64,000 nucleotides of DNA from Cyanobium sp. Tous-M-B4 (GCF_024345395.1 NZ_JAGQBA010000004.1:186001-250000); one strand, 5' to 3'; positions 1 through 8,306 are shown, numbered from the stretch's first letter. Notes: a model not told the origin generated them from the letters alone. Numbers and translations: made by a program.

Positions 1-167
1 TGAATGGTGCCCTTGAAGCCCTAGATGCAGATAAGGATTATCTGCTAGCTGGTGGCGTCTTCACCGAAGACTTCATCAACAATTGGATCACCCTTAAATA
101 CGAGGAGGTGCAGCAGCTACGCCAGCGGCCCCACCCCCACGAGTTTGTGATGTACTACGACGCTTGA
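1..167 (+). CDS. glnA: Glutamine synthetase type I, C-terminal end (partial)
   Basis: The last 54 codons of an open frame that enters from the left edge. The translation contains '[16 protein letters not shown]' and ends in '[11 protein letters not shown]', the typical tail of class I (dodecameric) glutamine synthetase. The enzyme condenses ammonium with glutamate at the expense of ATP and is the entry point of nitrogen assimilation in cyanobacteria. The catalytic beta-barrel, the region corresponding to the adenylylation site of enterobacterial enzymes, and any NtcA-controlled promoter lie outside the window. The 3' end overlaps the 3' end of a convergent small gene by 13 bases. Confidence 0.93.
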   Translation, partial: NGALEALDADKDYLLAGGVFTEDFINNWITLKYEEVQQLRQRPHPHEFVMYYDA

Positions 168-409
168 GCAGACGCCGGTGGGCAATAGCGCAGGTGGGCG
201 ATAGCGCTTGCCTGCAGTTGCTTCTCGCGGGCCTGGCGCCTTGCCCAGGCTTGGAGCTGATGCAGGGCGTCCGCGGCGGGGTTGGGATCGTGGTGTTTGG
301 TTATCTGGGCCAGTTCGGCGCCGTGGAGGCGGTTGTCGCGAGCGTGCAACAGGCTCCAGGTTTGAAATTCAGGATCGGCATGCTGGCTCTGCAGGCGGGC
401 AATGTTCAT
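155..409 (-). CDS. Small conserved-looking protein of unknown function
   Basis: An 84-residue frame starting '[15 protein letters not shown]'. A longer in-frame start at 484 exists, but the ATG at 409 is preceded at good spacing by a GGGGAG ribosome-binding site, so I chose it. The product is rich in Ala, Gln, His and Arg, looks helical, and has no membrane segment or signal peptide. It faces glnA tail to tail with a 13-base overlap and is divergent from the methyltransferase that follows. I do not recognise the family. The reality of the gene rests on the ribosome-binding site and a protein-like composition. Confidence 0.55.
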   Translation of the reverse strand: MNIARLQSQHADPEFQTWSLLHARDNRLHGAELAQITKHHDPNPAADALHQLQAWARRQAREKQLQASAIAHLRYCPPASAQAS

Positions 410-548
410 GGAGTGCTCCCCTCTCTCTGGATCCAGTCTGCTGCTGTCTTGGTAGCGGTTGCTACTAAATGGCCAGAGCTTCACAGCTCTTCAGCAATCG
501 CAGTGTGAGTTCAAATTCGCTGAAATGGACACAAGCCATTGCCTAGCC

Positions 549-1607
549 ATGCCCGATCAGCTCACAAAGTTGGCCTACCAAACCATGCAGCAGGGCAGGG
601 CGTTGCTTGGGGTGACCCACAAAGAGGTGAGCACCAGGCTTATGGGGTTGCTTGCTCCAGATGGCACCCCAAAAACCGTGCCAATTCCGCCTGAGCTGCT
701 GGCCAGCCTCAGGCAGGCCATGGATTCATTGCACGAGCGCGACTGGCAGGAAGCAGAACAGGGCCTTTACCCGCCTTCCCTCCTGTTCGATGCCCCCTGG
801 CTTGATTGGGCCAGTCGGTATCCACTGGTGTGGCTAGATATGCCCAGCACCTGGACTCGCCGCCGGGAGCGCAAAGTGCGCGACTTGCCCAGCAGTGTTG
901 ATCTAGATAATTATCCCGACTATTACCTTCAAAATTTTCATCACCAGACAGACGGCTACCTAAGCGACCACTCCGCGGCGCTCTACGATCTGCAGGTAGA
1001 AATTCTGTTTAATGGCTCAGCCGACCCAATGCGGCGGCGGGTGCTGGCTCCCCTGCTGCGGGGTATCAAAGCCTTCGCCGATCGGCCAGCCGGCCAGGTG
1101 CGCGTGCTCGACCTAGCCACCGGCACCGGTCGCACCCTGCGCCAGATCAGGGCGGCTTTACCAAAAGCCCAGCTGGTGGGATTGGATCTTTCCAGTGCCT
1201 ACCTGCGCCAGGCCAACAAGTGGCTTAGTCAGCTGCCCGGTGAACTTCCCCAGCTAACCCAAGGCAATGCCGAGGCACTGCCCTTTGCCGACGCAAGTTT
1301 TCAAGCGGTCACCTGCGTTTTCCTGTTCCACGAGCTGCCGGGCGAGGCCCGTCAGAACGTGATCAATCAGGCCTACCGGGTGTTGGAGCCTGGCGGGGTT
1401 GTGGTCATTGCCGATTCCGTACAGCTGGCTGATTCGCCCCAATTCAGTGCCGTAATGGAAAACTTCCGGCGGGTTTTCCATGAGCCCTATTACCGCGATT
1501 ACATCTCAGATGACATCGGCGCTCGTCTTACCCAACCTGGCTTTGAGGGCATCACAGCCCAAAGCCATTTCATGACCCGGGTCTGGACGGCCCGCAAGCC
1601 TCGCTAG
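549..1607 (+). CDS. Class I SAM-dependent methyltransferase
   Basis: About 352 residues. The first half is a helical region conserved in cyanobacterial relatives ('LAYQTMQQGRALLGVTHKEV'). The second half is a Rossmann-type methyltransferase: motif I 'VLDLATGTGRTL', an acidic SAM-ribose position at 'LVGLDLSSAYL', motif IV region 'FQAVTCVFLFHELP' and 'AYRVLEPGGVVVIADS'. The layout resembles the UbiE/COQ5 and Methyltransf_11 groups, but the substrate cannot be told from sequence. In-frame starts at 459 and 525 also exist. I chose 549 because similarity to the usual N-terminus begins there; none has a strong ribosome-binding site. The stop overlaps the stop of the next, convergent gene by four bases. 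Confidence 0.88.
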   Translation: MPDQLTKLAYQTMQQGRALLGVTHKEVSTRLMGLLAPDGTPKTVPIPPELLASLRQAMDSLHERDWQEAEQGLYPPSLLFDAPWLDWASRYPLVWLDMPSTWTRRRERKVRDLPSSVDLDNYPDYYLQNFHHQTDGYLSDHSAALYDLQVEILFNGSADPMRRRVLAPLLRGIKAFADRPAGQVRVLDLATGTGRTLRQIRAALPKAQLVGLDLSSAYLRQANKWLSQLPGELPQLTQGNAEALPFADASFQAVTCVFLFHELPGEARQNVINQAYRVLEPGGVVVIADSVQLADSPQFSAVMENFRRVFHEPYYRDYISDDIGARLTQPGFEGITAQSHFMTRVWTARKPR

Positions 1608-1873
1608 CGCTTCAGAATCCAGGCCATGAGCAGACCGGCGGTGGCCCAGCGCAGCCCACGCCAAAACAGCACCTCCTGGCGATAGGGAGGTGCCAGCTGC
1701 TCGGGCAGGGGATCAAGCAATCTCTGGGTTAACTCAAGACGCTGGCGTTGCCGCCGCTGATTCACCCCGGAACTTTTAGCTGTCAAAGATGCCTGGGTGA
1801 GCAACCCATCCAGCAGGTGCAGGAGGCGAATTGGTTGGCGCACCGAGTGGTGGCCCAATGGTCGCGTCGGCAT
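1604..1873 (-). CDS. Small protein with one C-terminal membrane segment, unknown function
   Basis: 89 residues from an ATG at 1873 with a GGGAG ribosome-binding site about eight bases upstream. A longer frame runs up to 2047 but lacks such a site and overlaps the neighbour more. The N-terminal half is basic and helical. The C-terminus 'LRWATAGLLMAWILKR' is a short hydrophobic anchor ending in positive charge, which suggests a tail-anchored membrane protein. I do not recognise the family. It is divergent from the DUF6439-like gene and convergent with the methyltransferase. Confidence 0.6.
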   Translation of the reverse strand: MPTRPLGHHSVRQPIRLLHLLDGLLTQASLTAKSSGVNQRRQRQRLELTQRLLDPLPEQLAPPYRQEVLFWRGLRWATAGLLMAWILKR

Positions 1874-1904
1874 GGCCAGCTCCCAACGAGGCGTTACAGG
1901 CTTC

Positions 1905-2261
1905 AGGATGGAACCTCGAGCCTGTATGCGTCCAGTGCAAATCCCATTGTCCAAGCAAAAACGAAGCTGGCCAGAAGGCTCCCTAGAGGCGGCTGTCGCT
2001 TTGCAGCGGCATCTGGCAATTAGTGACCGGGATTGGCACGCCTTCAAGGCCCAACGCGCCCGGCGCGGCGCTGAGCAGCTTGCAGCAGCCCTGGTGCTGC
2101 TGCTTAGGGCCGATGATCCCGGGGCACCTCAAACCTCGGACGCCCGCCGTCAGGCTATCGAGTTGGTTGAGCATGGGCTGGGCTGGCTTAAGGCTGAGCT
2201 GAGCGATCCTGGTTGCCCCAGCCACCGACCGGCGTCAGCAACGACGCTCGCTGCCGACTGA
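1905..2261 (+). CDS. DUF6439-like cyanobacterial protein
   Basis: About 118 residues. The C-terminal half is protein-like and resembles a small family I associate with Synechococcus and Prochlorococcus: an Ala/Leu-rich helix 'RGAEQLAAALVLLL', then 'RRQAIELVEHGLGWLKAELS' and a terminal 'DPGCPSHRP'. The function is unknown; no catalytic motif, signal peptide or membrane segment is visible. The start is uncertain (ATG at 1905 or 1926, or 1797 if the frame is longer) and none has a good ribosome-binding site. The 3' end overlaps the convergent anti-sigma gene by 74 bases, so the annotated stop of one of the two deserves checking. Confidence 0.6.
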   Translation, partial: RMEPRACMRPVQIPLSKQKRSWPEGSLEAAVALQRHLAISDRDWHAFKAQRARRGAEQLAAALVLLLRADDPGAPQTSDARRQAIELVEHGLGWLKAELSDPGCPSHRPASATTLAAD

Positions 2262-2670
2262 CTGCCAGTTGCAACCGGTTGCCGCGGTTACTCCAGCGCA
2301 CGTCGTCGAAGCAGTGATGAATCAAAAACAGGCCGCGACCACCCGCAGCGTCTAGCTGATCGGGCAGGTTGGTGCTGCGAGCCGCTGGTGGCACCCCAGC
2401 TCCCTCGTCCTGCACCTGCCACACCAGCCAGTTGGGGGTTTCAATGCGGCGCACTCTCAAGCATTTGGCTGGGTCGCAACCGTTGCCATGGCGGACCGCA
2501 TTGACCAGTGCTTCTTGCAAACCAAGCTGCACCTGACCCTGAAGCTGCAGGCAGCGAATGGGCTCAATCAACAGTTCCAACAGCGGTGCCAGCTGCAGCG
2601 TTGAAGGCGTGATGAAGTCCGACCAGCGCAGGGCCATCGGGCTGAGGGACGCAGGTGCCGTTTTGACCAT
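2188..2670 (-). CDS. RsbW/SpoIIAB-type ATP-binding anti-sigma factor kinase
   Basis: About 160 residues with a GHKL (HATPase_c_2) ATP-binding fold: N-box 'GLQEALVNAVRHGNG', G1 box 'DEGAGVP' and G2 box 'GGRGLFLI'. No sensor or phospho-acceptor histidine domain is present, which fits the soluble anti-sigma kinases that bind a sigma factor or phosphorylate a STAS-domain antagonist. A possible partner STAS gene lies at 33301-33645. The start is uncertain (2670 or 2637; the frame opens at 2739). It follows GUN4 by about 22 bases on the same strand and may be co-transcribed. A role in partner-switch control of a stress sigma factor is inferred from the family. Confidence 0.82.
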   Translation of the reverse strand: MVKTAPASLSPMALRWSDFITPSTLQLAPLLELLIEPIRCLQLQGQVQLGLQEALVNAVRHGNGCDPAKCLRVRRIETPNWLVWQVQDEGAGVPPAARSTNLPDQLDAAGGRGLFLIHHCFDDVRWSNRGNRLQLAVSRQRASLLTPVGGWGNQDRSAQP

Positions 2671-2692
2671 ACGCCGCTGCGTGCACCCTGGC

Positions 2693-3421
2693 TCAGGCCT
2701 TGATCCGCTGTTGCAGAGCTGGGTGGTTGAGCAGGGCATCCATCAGCCGCACGCCGCGCAGTTGATTGACAAGGGGCATATGCCCCTCAGGGGCCTCAAT
2801 GGACCACTGAAAGGAGCCTGGATAGCGCGTCCAGCGGCCTGCATCCTTCCAGGCCAACTTGGGCCAGAGCAGCTCCCAACGGCCATTGCAACTGCGTAGC
2901 AACCTGCCTTGCACCGAGAAGCCAAAACGGCCGCGTGAAAAACAGACCCAGAGCCGATCGAGGCTGTCTAGGTCGGCGGTGGCTATCGGCGGCACCTCGC
3001 TGTAGTACACGTAACCTCGCCGTACTGCTTCTGGACCGGCCAGCTTGCGCAGCAAGCTGCTGGTGATTCGATCTGCTTCCTCAAACTGCTGAGCCATCAG
3101 GGCTCGTTGCAGGGGCGCGTAGTCCAGTCCACGGGCCGACACCGTGGCAAGCCAGCCGTCGGGGTAGCGGGCCAGGAACTCTTCGCGCAGCCCATCCTGT
3201 TCATCGAGCAGGAGCTGAATTAAAAAACCAGCTGCCCAGTCATCTCCGGTGGCATCGACGCCGGCCAGATGGTCTGGGATTAGCGGCCGCAAGACATGGC
3301 TCTGATGCTGCAGGGTGGCCAGCAGGGCACGCCTTTGACGGGTATTGCCGGCCTGAAAGCGTTCAAGCAGGGCCCTAGGGCTGGTGCCGGTAGCGGCGGT
3401 GACCGGAGGTCCGGAAAGCAT
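2693..3421 (-). CDS. GUN4 domain protein, tetrapyrrole-binding regulator of Mg-chelatase
   Basis: About 242 residues. The N-terminal ~100 residues are a helical region ('LLERFQAGNTRQRRALLATL'). The C-terminal ~140 residues are a GUN4 core: 'LRKLAGPEAVRRGYVYYSEV', 'IPATDL-like' dipeptide region at the PPIATADLDSLDRLW segment, and 'YPGSFQWSIEAPEGHMPLVN'. GUN4 binds protoporphyrin IX and Mg-protoporphyrin and stimulates the ChlH subunit at the committed step of chlorophyll synthesis. Picocyanobacteria often carry more than one GUN4-domain protein, so I cannot say this is the principal one. The start at 3421 was preferred over 3526 because the extra residues are low in conservation character and would run into the divergent gene. 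It is divergent from mnmH by about 70 bases. Confidence 0.85.
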   Translation of the reverse strand: MLSGPPVTAATGTSPRALLERFQAGNTRQRRALLATLQHQSHVLRPLIPDHLAGVDATGDDWAAGFLIQLLLDEQDGLREEFLARYPDGWLATVSARGLDYAPLQRALMAQQFEEADRITSSLLRKLAGPEAVRRGYVYYSEVPPIATADLDSLDRLWVCFSRGRFGFSVQGRLLRSCNGRWELLWPKLAWKDAGRWTRYPGSFQWSIEAPEGHMPLVNQLRGVRLMDALLNHPALQQRIKA

Positions 3422-3489
3422 GGAAATGGAAGCCGAGCCTGAAGCAGTGCCAGCGTGGCCCACTATGTCAGCTGAGATCCTCAACAGTG

Positions 3490-4536
3490 ATGTCGGGCCC
3501 CTGCCCTCCCCAAGATGTGACCGCATTCCTGGCGGCCGAGGGGCCGATCGTGGACGTGCGCAGCCCTGGGGAATATGAACAGGGTCATGTGCCCGGAGCG
3601 GTCAACCTGCCTTTGTTTAGCAACGAAGAGCGGGCCCAAGTTGGCACTGTCTATAAGCAACAGGGACGTCAGCATGCCGTGCTGCTCGGCCTGGAATTGG
3701 TTGGACTGAAGTTGCCATCCCTTGCCCAGGCGCTATTGGAGCTTGCTGAAGCAGACAAGTCCCTGCGCCTACACTGCTGGCGTGGTGGCATGCGCTCAGG
3801 CAGCATGGCCTGGCTGGCGAGCACCTTGGAGCTGCCCGTTTTGCTCTTGGAAGGCGGCTACAAGGCCTACCGCCGCTGGGTGTTGGACTGTTTTGAGTCC
3901 GCCTGGCCCCTACTGGTGCTCGGCGGTCGCACCGGCACGGGCAAAACCGACTTGTTGCATGCCCTTCGGCAAAGAGGGCAGGCGGTCGTTGATCTCGAGG
4001 GACTAGCCAATCACCGGGGCAGCAGTTTCGGCGGCTTGGGCCAACCCCCTCAACCGAGCACGGAGCACTACGAGAACCTACTGGCTGCAAGCCTTACGGT
4101 CTGCGCAGGTCAGGCACCGATCTGGCTTGAAGCCGAAAGCGCCCAGGTCGGTCGCTGCCGTATTCCCGCGGGCTTGTGGCGCCAAATGGGTGAGGCGCCG
4201 GCTGTTGAGATCCAACGTCCAATCGCGGAGCGGGTTGAGCAACTGGTTGCGGTATATGGCAATCAAGGGGAGGAGTCCTTACGCCTCGCCACCGAACGCA
4301 TCGCCCGGCGGCTTGGCCCCCAACGCACGGCAACTGCTCTGGATGCGATCGCCTCTCAAGACTGGGCGGCTGCCTGCCAGCAGATGCTCGACTACTACGA
4401 CCGCTGCTACGACAAAGAGCTCAGCAGACGCGATAAGCCCCTGTTGTCCAGCTTCGATTTGGGCGGACTAGACCCCGATGCAGCTGCAGCTGAATTGCTG
4501 CAACCAGCTCCCTGGTGGGAGCAGCTCTGCGGGTAG
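3490..4536 (+). CDS. mnmH: tRNA 2-selenouridine / geranyl-2-thiouridine synthase
   Basis: 348 residues (MnmH, also SelU/YbbB). An N-terminal rhodanese domain runs from 'PIVDVRSPGEYEQGHVPGAV' to the active-site loop 'LHCWRGGMRSGSMAW', which contains the expected cysteine. A P-loop ATPase-like domain follows with 'GGRTGTGKTDLL' and the family-typical 'NHRGSSFGG'. The family acts on the wobble uridine of Lys, Glu and Gln tRNAs, exchanging sulfur for selenium via a geranylated intermediate. The start is either GTG at 3487 or ATG at 3490. The length matches the family. No selD selenophosphate synthase is in the window, so use of selenium is unproven. Confidence 0.92.
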   Translation: MSGPCPPQDVTAFLAAEGPIVDVRSPGEYEQGHVPGAVNLPLFSNEERAQVGTVYKQQGRQHAVLLGLELVGLKLPSLAQALLELAEADKSLRLHCWRGGMRSGSMAWLASTLELPVLLLEGGYKAYRRWVLDCFESAWPLLVLGGRTGTGKTDLLHALRQRGQAVVDLEGLANHRGSSFGGLGQPPQPSTEHYENLLAASLTVCAGQAPIWLEAESAQVGRCRIPAGLWRQMGEAPAVEIQRPIAERVEQLVAVYGNQGEESLRLATERIARRLGPQRTATALDAIASQDWAAACQQMLDYYDRCYDKELSRRDKPLLSSFDLGGLDPDAAAAELLQPAPWWEQLCG

Positions 4537-4581
4537 TTAGTTAAGGCGGGCTCCTAGGATTGATTTTTGTCCCCGCTTGCC

Positions 4582-4953
4582 ATGGGCGCCGCCATTCAGT
4601 TCTTCCGTGGGGTGGATGAGCCGGTCGTGCCCGACATCCGTCTCACCCGCTCGCGGGACGGCCGCACCGGCCAGGCCCTTTTCGTGTTCGAGGAGCCCGA
4701 TGCCCTTGCGCCCGAAAGCATGGGCGACATTACCGGCATGTTTCTGGTCGATGAGGAAGGCGAGCTGGTCACCCGTGAAGTGAAGGCCCGCTTCGTCAAC
4801 GGCAAGGCCAGCGCCTTGGAGTGCACCTTCACCTGGAAGAGCACAGAGGATTTCGATCGCTTCATGCGCTTTGCCCAGCGCTACGCCGACAGCCACGATC
4901 TGGGCTTCTCGGGCAATAAAGATGATGATCAGCCCGAGCAGGACGAGGCCTGA
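4582..4953 (+). CDS. psb28: Photosystem II assembly protein Psb28
   Basis: About 123 residues, the usual size of Psb28. Family-typical stretches are '[20 protein letters not shown]', '[13 protein letters not shown]' and '[20 protein letters not shown]', followed by an acidic tail. Psb28 is a soluble cytoplasm-facing factor that binds PSII assembly intermediates near CP47 and influences chlorophyll-protein biogenesis. An upstream in-frame ATG at 4567 would add five residues; the ATG at 4582 gives the conserved '[10 protein letters not shown]' start. The next gene begins five bases after the stop, so the two are likely translated from one message. Confidence 0.95.
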   Translation: MGAAIQFFRGVDEPVVPDIRLTRSRDGRTGQALFVFEEPDALAPESMGDITGMFLVDEEGELVTREVKARFVNGKASALECTFTWKSTEDFDRFMRFAQRYADSHDLGFSGNKDDDQPEQDEA

Positions 4954-4957
4954 GGCC

Positions 4958-6046
4958 TTGAAATTCGGCCAGTGGCTAGGCCTTTTGGCATTGGTGGCAT
5001 CCCTGGTGCTGCTTTGGAGCTTGCGTCAGAGCCTGATTTACCTGTTTGCGGCTGTGGTGCTGGCTATGGCCCTTTGCACTCTGGTGGGATCAATCCGGTC
5101 CCGGTTGGGGTGCTCCAGGCCGCTGGCAGTTTTGCTCAGCCTTGGCACGGTCCTTCTGGTGCTGGCTGTGGCAGCCACCGTGGTGATCCCCCCTTTCGTT
5201 GACCAATTCAGCCAGTTGCTTGGCAAGTTGCCCGCAGCTGCCGAAACCCTGCTGAATCTCTTGAGAGACGCTCTATCGCAGGTTTCTCAAATGATTTATG
5301 GCAGCGGGGATGGCGGCCTCGCCTGGCTTCGAGAGGGACTGGTTGGTAGCGACCCTGGCACAACCCCAGGGCTCTCCCCCAGCCTGAGCAGCAGCTTGGG
5401 CAGCGGCGCCCTGCGCCTGCTTGGGCTTGCAGGTGGAGTTGGCACCGGTCTGTTGCAGATCCTATTTGTAGTTGCAGTTGCTGTGATGGTGGCTGTGCAG
5501 CCCACCGCCTACCTAGATGTGGGTGTGCTGCTAGTGCCATCTTTTTACAGGCGCCGCTTCCGTCAGGTCTTGGTGCAATGTGGCGATGCCCTAAGTGCCT
5601 GGATGGTGGGAGTGTTAATCAGCTCCCTTTGCGTGGGAATCTTGGCAGCAATCGGCTTGAGTTTGCTCGGGGTGAAGTTGGTGGCAGCAAACGCCCTGCT
5701 TGCAGGCCTGCTCAACATCATTCCCAACATCGGACCAACCCTAAGCACGGTTTTTCCGATGTCCGTTGCACTTCTAGATGCTCCCTGGAAAGCGGCAGCG
5801 GTGCTAGCGCTTTATGTCGCTGTGCAAAACCTGGAAAGCTATTTGATTACACCTTCGGTAATGCATCACCAGCTCAAGCTGCTGCCTGGCTTCACCCTCA
5901 CGGCCCAGTTGCTGTTTACGGTTGTGTTTGGTCCGCTGGGGTTGCTGCTGGCCTTGCCTTTAGCCGTTTGCCTGCAGGTGATGGTGCGCGAACTGCTAAT
6001 CCGCGACATCCTGGACCCATGGAAACGTCTGCGCCTGACAGGCTGA
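4958..6046 (+). CDS. AI-2E family permease (first of a tandem pair)
   Basis: About 362 residues with the AI-2E/PerM pattern: two N-terminal membrane segments, a soluble region (about residues 85-150), then a run of C-terminal membrane segments with 'NIIPNIGPTLSTVFPM' and 'ESYLITPSVMHHQLKLLPG', hallmarks of the family. The frame opens earlier at 4871 but that part lies inside psb28. The TTG at 4958 sits behind a GAGG ribosome-binding site formed across the psb28 stop, and I take it as the start. The substrate is unknown; some family members are sodium/proton antiporters or quorum-signal exporters. The next gene is a paralogue starting four bases after the stop. Confidence 0.87.
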   Translation: MKFGQWLGLLALVASLVLLWSLRQSLIYLFAAVVLAMALCTLVGSIRSRLGCSRPLAVLLSLGTVLLVLAVAATVVIPPFVDQFSQLLGKLPAAAETLLNLLRDALSQVSQMIYGSGDGGLAWLREGLVGSDPGTTPGLSPSLSSSLGSGALRLLGLAGGVGTGLLQILFVVAVAVMVAVQPTAYLDVGVLLVPSFYRRRFRQVLVQCGDALSAWMVGVLISSLCVGILAAIGLSLLGVKLVAANALLAGLLNIIPNIGPTLSTVFPMSVALLDAPWKAAAVLALYVAVQNLESYLITPSVMHHQLKLLPGFTLTAQLLFTVVFGPLGLLLALPLAVCLQVMVRELLIRDILDPWKRLRLTG

Positions 6047-6050
6047 CGCG

Positions 6051-7052
6051 ATGAACGGCCGCACAGTGCTTGGAGCACTAGCCCTGATTGTCATTGGGCT
6101 GCTCACCTGGGAATTGCGTTGGGTGTTGCTGGTGCTGTTCGGCGCCGTGGTGCTGGCTGTTGCCCTTGATGTACCGATCACCCTGCTGCGGCGTCTTCTG
6201 CCCCTGAACCGCCCAGCTGCCCTGATTGTGGTGCTGGTTTCACTGGTGTTGCTCGGCGGGGTGCTGGGTCAGCTGTTGCTGCCTGAGCTGCTGGAGCAGA
6301 TCAAACAATTGACCACCCTCTTGCCTGTCTTGGCTTTGCGGCTGAGCAGCCTGGCCCGCCAGGTGGACTGGCTACCTGATCTAGAGCAGCAGTTGATGGC
6401 ACTTGGTACATGGGAGCGGCTCCAGCCCCTAGGCGGCCAGCTGCTTGGCCTGGCGGGCGGTGCTGCAAACACCACAATCCAGATGCTGTTGATGGCCTTG
6501 CTGGCGATTCTGCTGGCCCTGGATCCTCGCAGTCATCAAAAGGTGATTGTTTCCCTTACTCCCAGCTTCTGGCGGCCCCAGATGCAACATCTGCTGGGTG
6601 AATCCCGTCAGGCCCTGGGTGGCTGGCTCGCCGGCATGACCCTTTCTGCCGTGAGCGTGTTTCTGCTCACCTGGGCCGGGTTAGCCCTGTTGGGTGTGCC
6701 GTTGGCCCTATTGAGCGCCCTGGTGTGCGGTCTGCTTACCTTCGTACCAACGATTGGCCCCACCGCAGCCACCTTGTTGCCACTAGCGGTGGGGCTGCTG
6801 GTGTCACCAGCAAAAATGCTGCAGGTGTTAGTGCTGCGGCTCATTTTGCAAAATGCCGAAGCCTTTTTGCTTACGCCTGTGCTGCTACGGCGAACTGTGA
6901 ATTTGCTACCCACCGTTGCCCTCACTGCCCAGCTATGCCTAGGAGCACTCCTTGGGCTGCCAGGAGTGCTACTTGCCTTGCCCTTAGTTGTTGTGCTACA
7001 AGTTCTCTTTGAAGAAGTATTGGTAAAGGAAGTGATGGATCACTGGAATTGA
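6051..7052 (+). CDS. AI-2E family permease (second of a tandem pair)
   Basis: 333 residues, paralogous to the preceding gene with the same architecture. N-terminal hydrophobic hairpins ('VLLVLFGAVVLAVALDVPI') are followed by a soluble loop rich in Leu and Gln, then C-terminal membrane segments with 'LTFVPTIGPTAATLLPLAVG' and 'AEAFLLTPVLLRRTVNLLP'. Codons and composition match the first copy. The two could act as a heteromer or as separate carriers; this is inference. The stop is followed by a short intergenic stretch before the convergent secF-side operon. Confidence 0.87.
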   Translation: MNGRTVLGALALIVIGLLTWELRWVLLVLFGAVVLAVALDVPITLLRRLLPLNRPAALIVVLVSLVLLGGVLGQLLLPELLEQIKQLTTLLPVLALRLSSLARQVDWLPDLEQQLMALGTWERLQPLGGQLLGLAGGAANTTIQMLLMALLAILLALDPRSHQKVIVSLTPSFWRPQMQHLLGESRQALGGWLAGMTLSAVSVFLLTWAGLALLGVPLALLSALVCGLLTFVPTIGPTAATLLPLAVGLLVSPAKMLQVLVLRLILQNAEAFLLTPVLLRRTVNLLPTVALTAQLCLGALLGLPGVLLALPLVVVLQVLFEEVLVKEVMDHWN

Positions 7053-7104
7053 TTGCTGTAATTGATCTCTGGACTACCACCAGGAGTGATCGGCAGAATA
7101 GTTA

Positions 7105-7374
7105 CTAAGCTCTTTGGCGGTAGTGATGCAATAACGAAGGCAACAGCAATAGCACCGCGGTAGCAAGGAGATGATTGCGAATCGCTGCCGCCAAGGAAGT
7201 CAAGGTGAAGTGGTCTGCGAGTAGCTGCAGCTCGACTCGCAGATCCAGAAGAGCAAGCAGAGCAAGAAGGATTGGCACGAAGGAGCCTCCCAGGCTGCGC
7301 CGGCGCAGCTTTACAGCATGAGCAGGGGCCTGATTAGCGACGGGACAATACCGGTAGCAGGGTTGGAGCAACAC
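7105..7374 (-). CDS. Small membrane protein downstream of secF, unknown function
   Basis: The last gene of the secDF operon. The confident part is about 67 residues: a basic start 'KLRRRSLGGSF', a hydrophobic segment 'VPILLALLALLDLRVELQLL', and a second one near the C-terminus ('LLATAVLLLLPSLLHHY'), so two membrane helices. The frame is open to 7407 and overlaps the end of secF. No ATG lies just before the conserved part; GTG at 7374 or TTG at 7371 are possible starts, so the N-terminus is uncertain. The function is unknown. The position suggests co-expression with SecDF. Confidence 0.55.
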   Translation of the reverse strand: MLLQPCYRYCPVANQAPAHAVKLRRRSLGGSFVPILLALLALLDLRVELQLLADHFTLTSLAAAIRNHLLATAVLLLLPSLLHHYRQRA

Positions 7375-8305
7375 CGATACTTGAATAAGCTCCCACCAAA
7401 ATGCCAAAACTCAAGGCAATGGAGAACCAAAACAAAGTGCTACCACCAAAGAAAATGAGAGCAATCAAAGGCAGAAGGGTTGTAAGGGATGTGTAAACGG
7501 ATCGGGTCAACGTACTGATCACCGCCTCATCCGCCTGATCCGCTAGGGATAAATCTTTGAGCTGGGCACGTTTCTCACGTATTCGGTCAAAGATGACCAC
7601 GGTATCATTAACTGAGTAGCCAGCAATGGTAAGCAAGGCCACGGCAAAAAGGCTATTAACCTCTATACCAGCCAGCACTCCAAGCCATGCAAACAATCCA
7701 CAAGTGATCAAAACATCATGACCCAGGCAAACAAGTGCCAATAATGCATAAACGCGGTCGTAGCGTAAGGAAATATATATGGATATGCCTACGAAACTAA
7801 CTAACAAAGAAACCAAGCTGGCCCGTAGCAGCTGGGAGCCAAGGGTGGGGCCAATCGTGTCTACGGACAGACCCCCCGAGACCGTATCGCCGATTTGGCT
7901 CTTAATGGACTTGATCACCGTTTCTGACTGGGCAGGGCTCAGACTGGGCAGGCGCAAGACCAGTGAGCGTCCACCATCAAGAAGCTGGACTGTGGCTCCG
8001 TTTAGTGGTGGAGCAGGATCTGAGCCATCCACTGGCAGCTTCAAGGCGACCAGGCTTGCTTGAACCGAATCAGCAGCCAACGGGGCACAGGCTGGGTCGC
8101 AGCTGCGCTCAATTTGAATCTGAGTGCCGCCGGTAAAATCAAGCCCTGGGCGCAGTGGAGCTCGGATTGAGGGCGACAACCAGCTGACAGCCATTCCCAG
8201 CAAACTCAAAAGCAACGCCACTGTTGACAGGAGCCACAGCTGGCGGCGGTGGCGATTAACGCGGAAAGAAAACATCGGCTGGTGACTAGTTGGTGCCAGG
8301 GACAT
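7334..8305 (-). CDS. secF: Protein translocase subunit SecF
   Basis: About 323 residues with six membrane segments. The N-terminal periplasmic region begins with 'GLDFTGGTQIQIE', the SecF signature. 'IGISIYISLRYDRVYALLAL' and 'TIAGYSVNDTVVIFDRIREK' are typical SecF membrane motifs. With SecD it forms the proton-driven partner of SecYEG that pulls exported proteins through the membrane; in cyanobacteria it serves plasma and thylakoid membranes. The ATG at 8305 is one base after the secD stop. A longer frame to 8335 would overlap secD. Confidence 0.95.
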   Translation of the reverse strand: MSLAPTSHQPMFSFRVNRHRRQLWLLSTVALLLSLLGMAVSWLSPSIRAPLRPGLDFTGGTQIQIERSCDPACAPLAADSVQASLVALKLPVDGSDPAPPLNGATVQLLDGGRSLVLRLPSLSPAQSETVIKSIKSQIGDTVSGGLSVDTIGPTLGSQLLRASLVSLLVSFVGISIYISLRYDRVYALLALVCLGHDVLITCGLFAWLGVLAGIEVNSLFAVALLTIAGYSVNDTVVIFDRIREKRAQLKDLSLADQADEAVISTLTRSVYTSLTTLLPLIALIFFGGSTLFWFSIALSFGILVGAYSSIGVAPTLLPVLSRR

Positions 8306-8306
8306 C

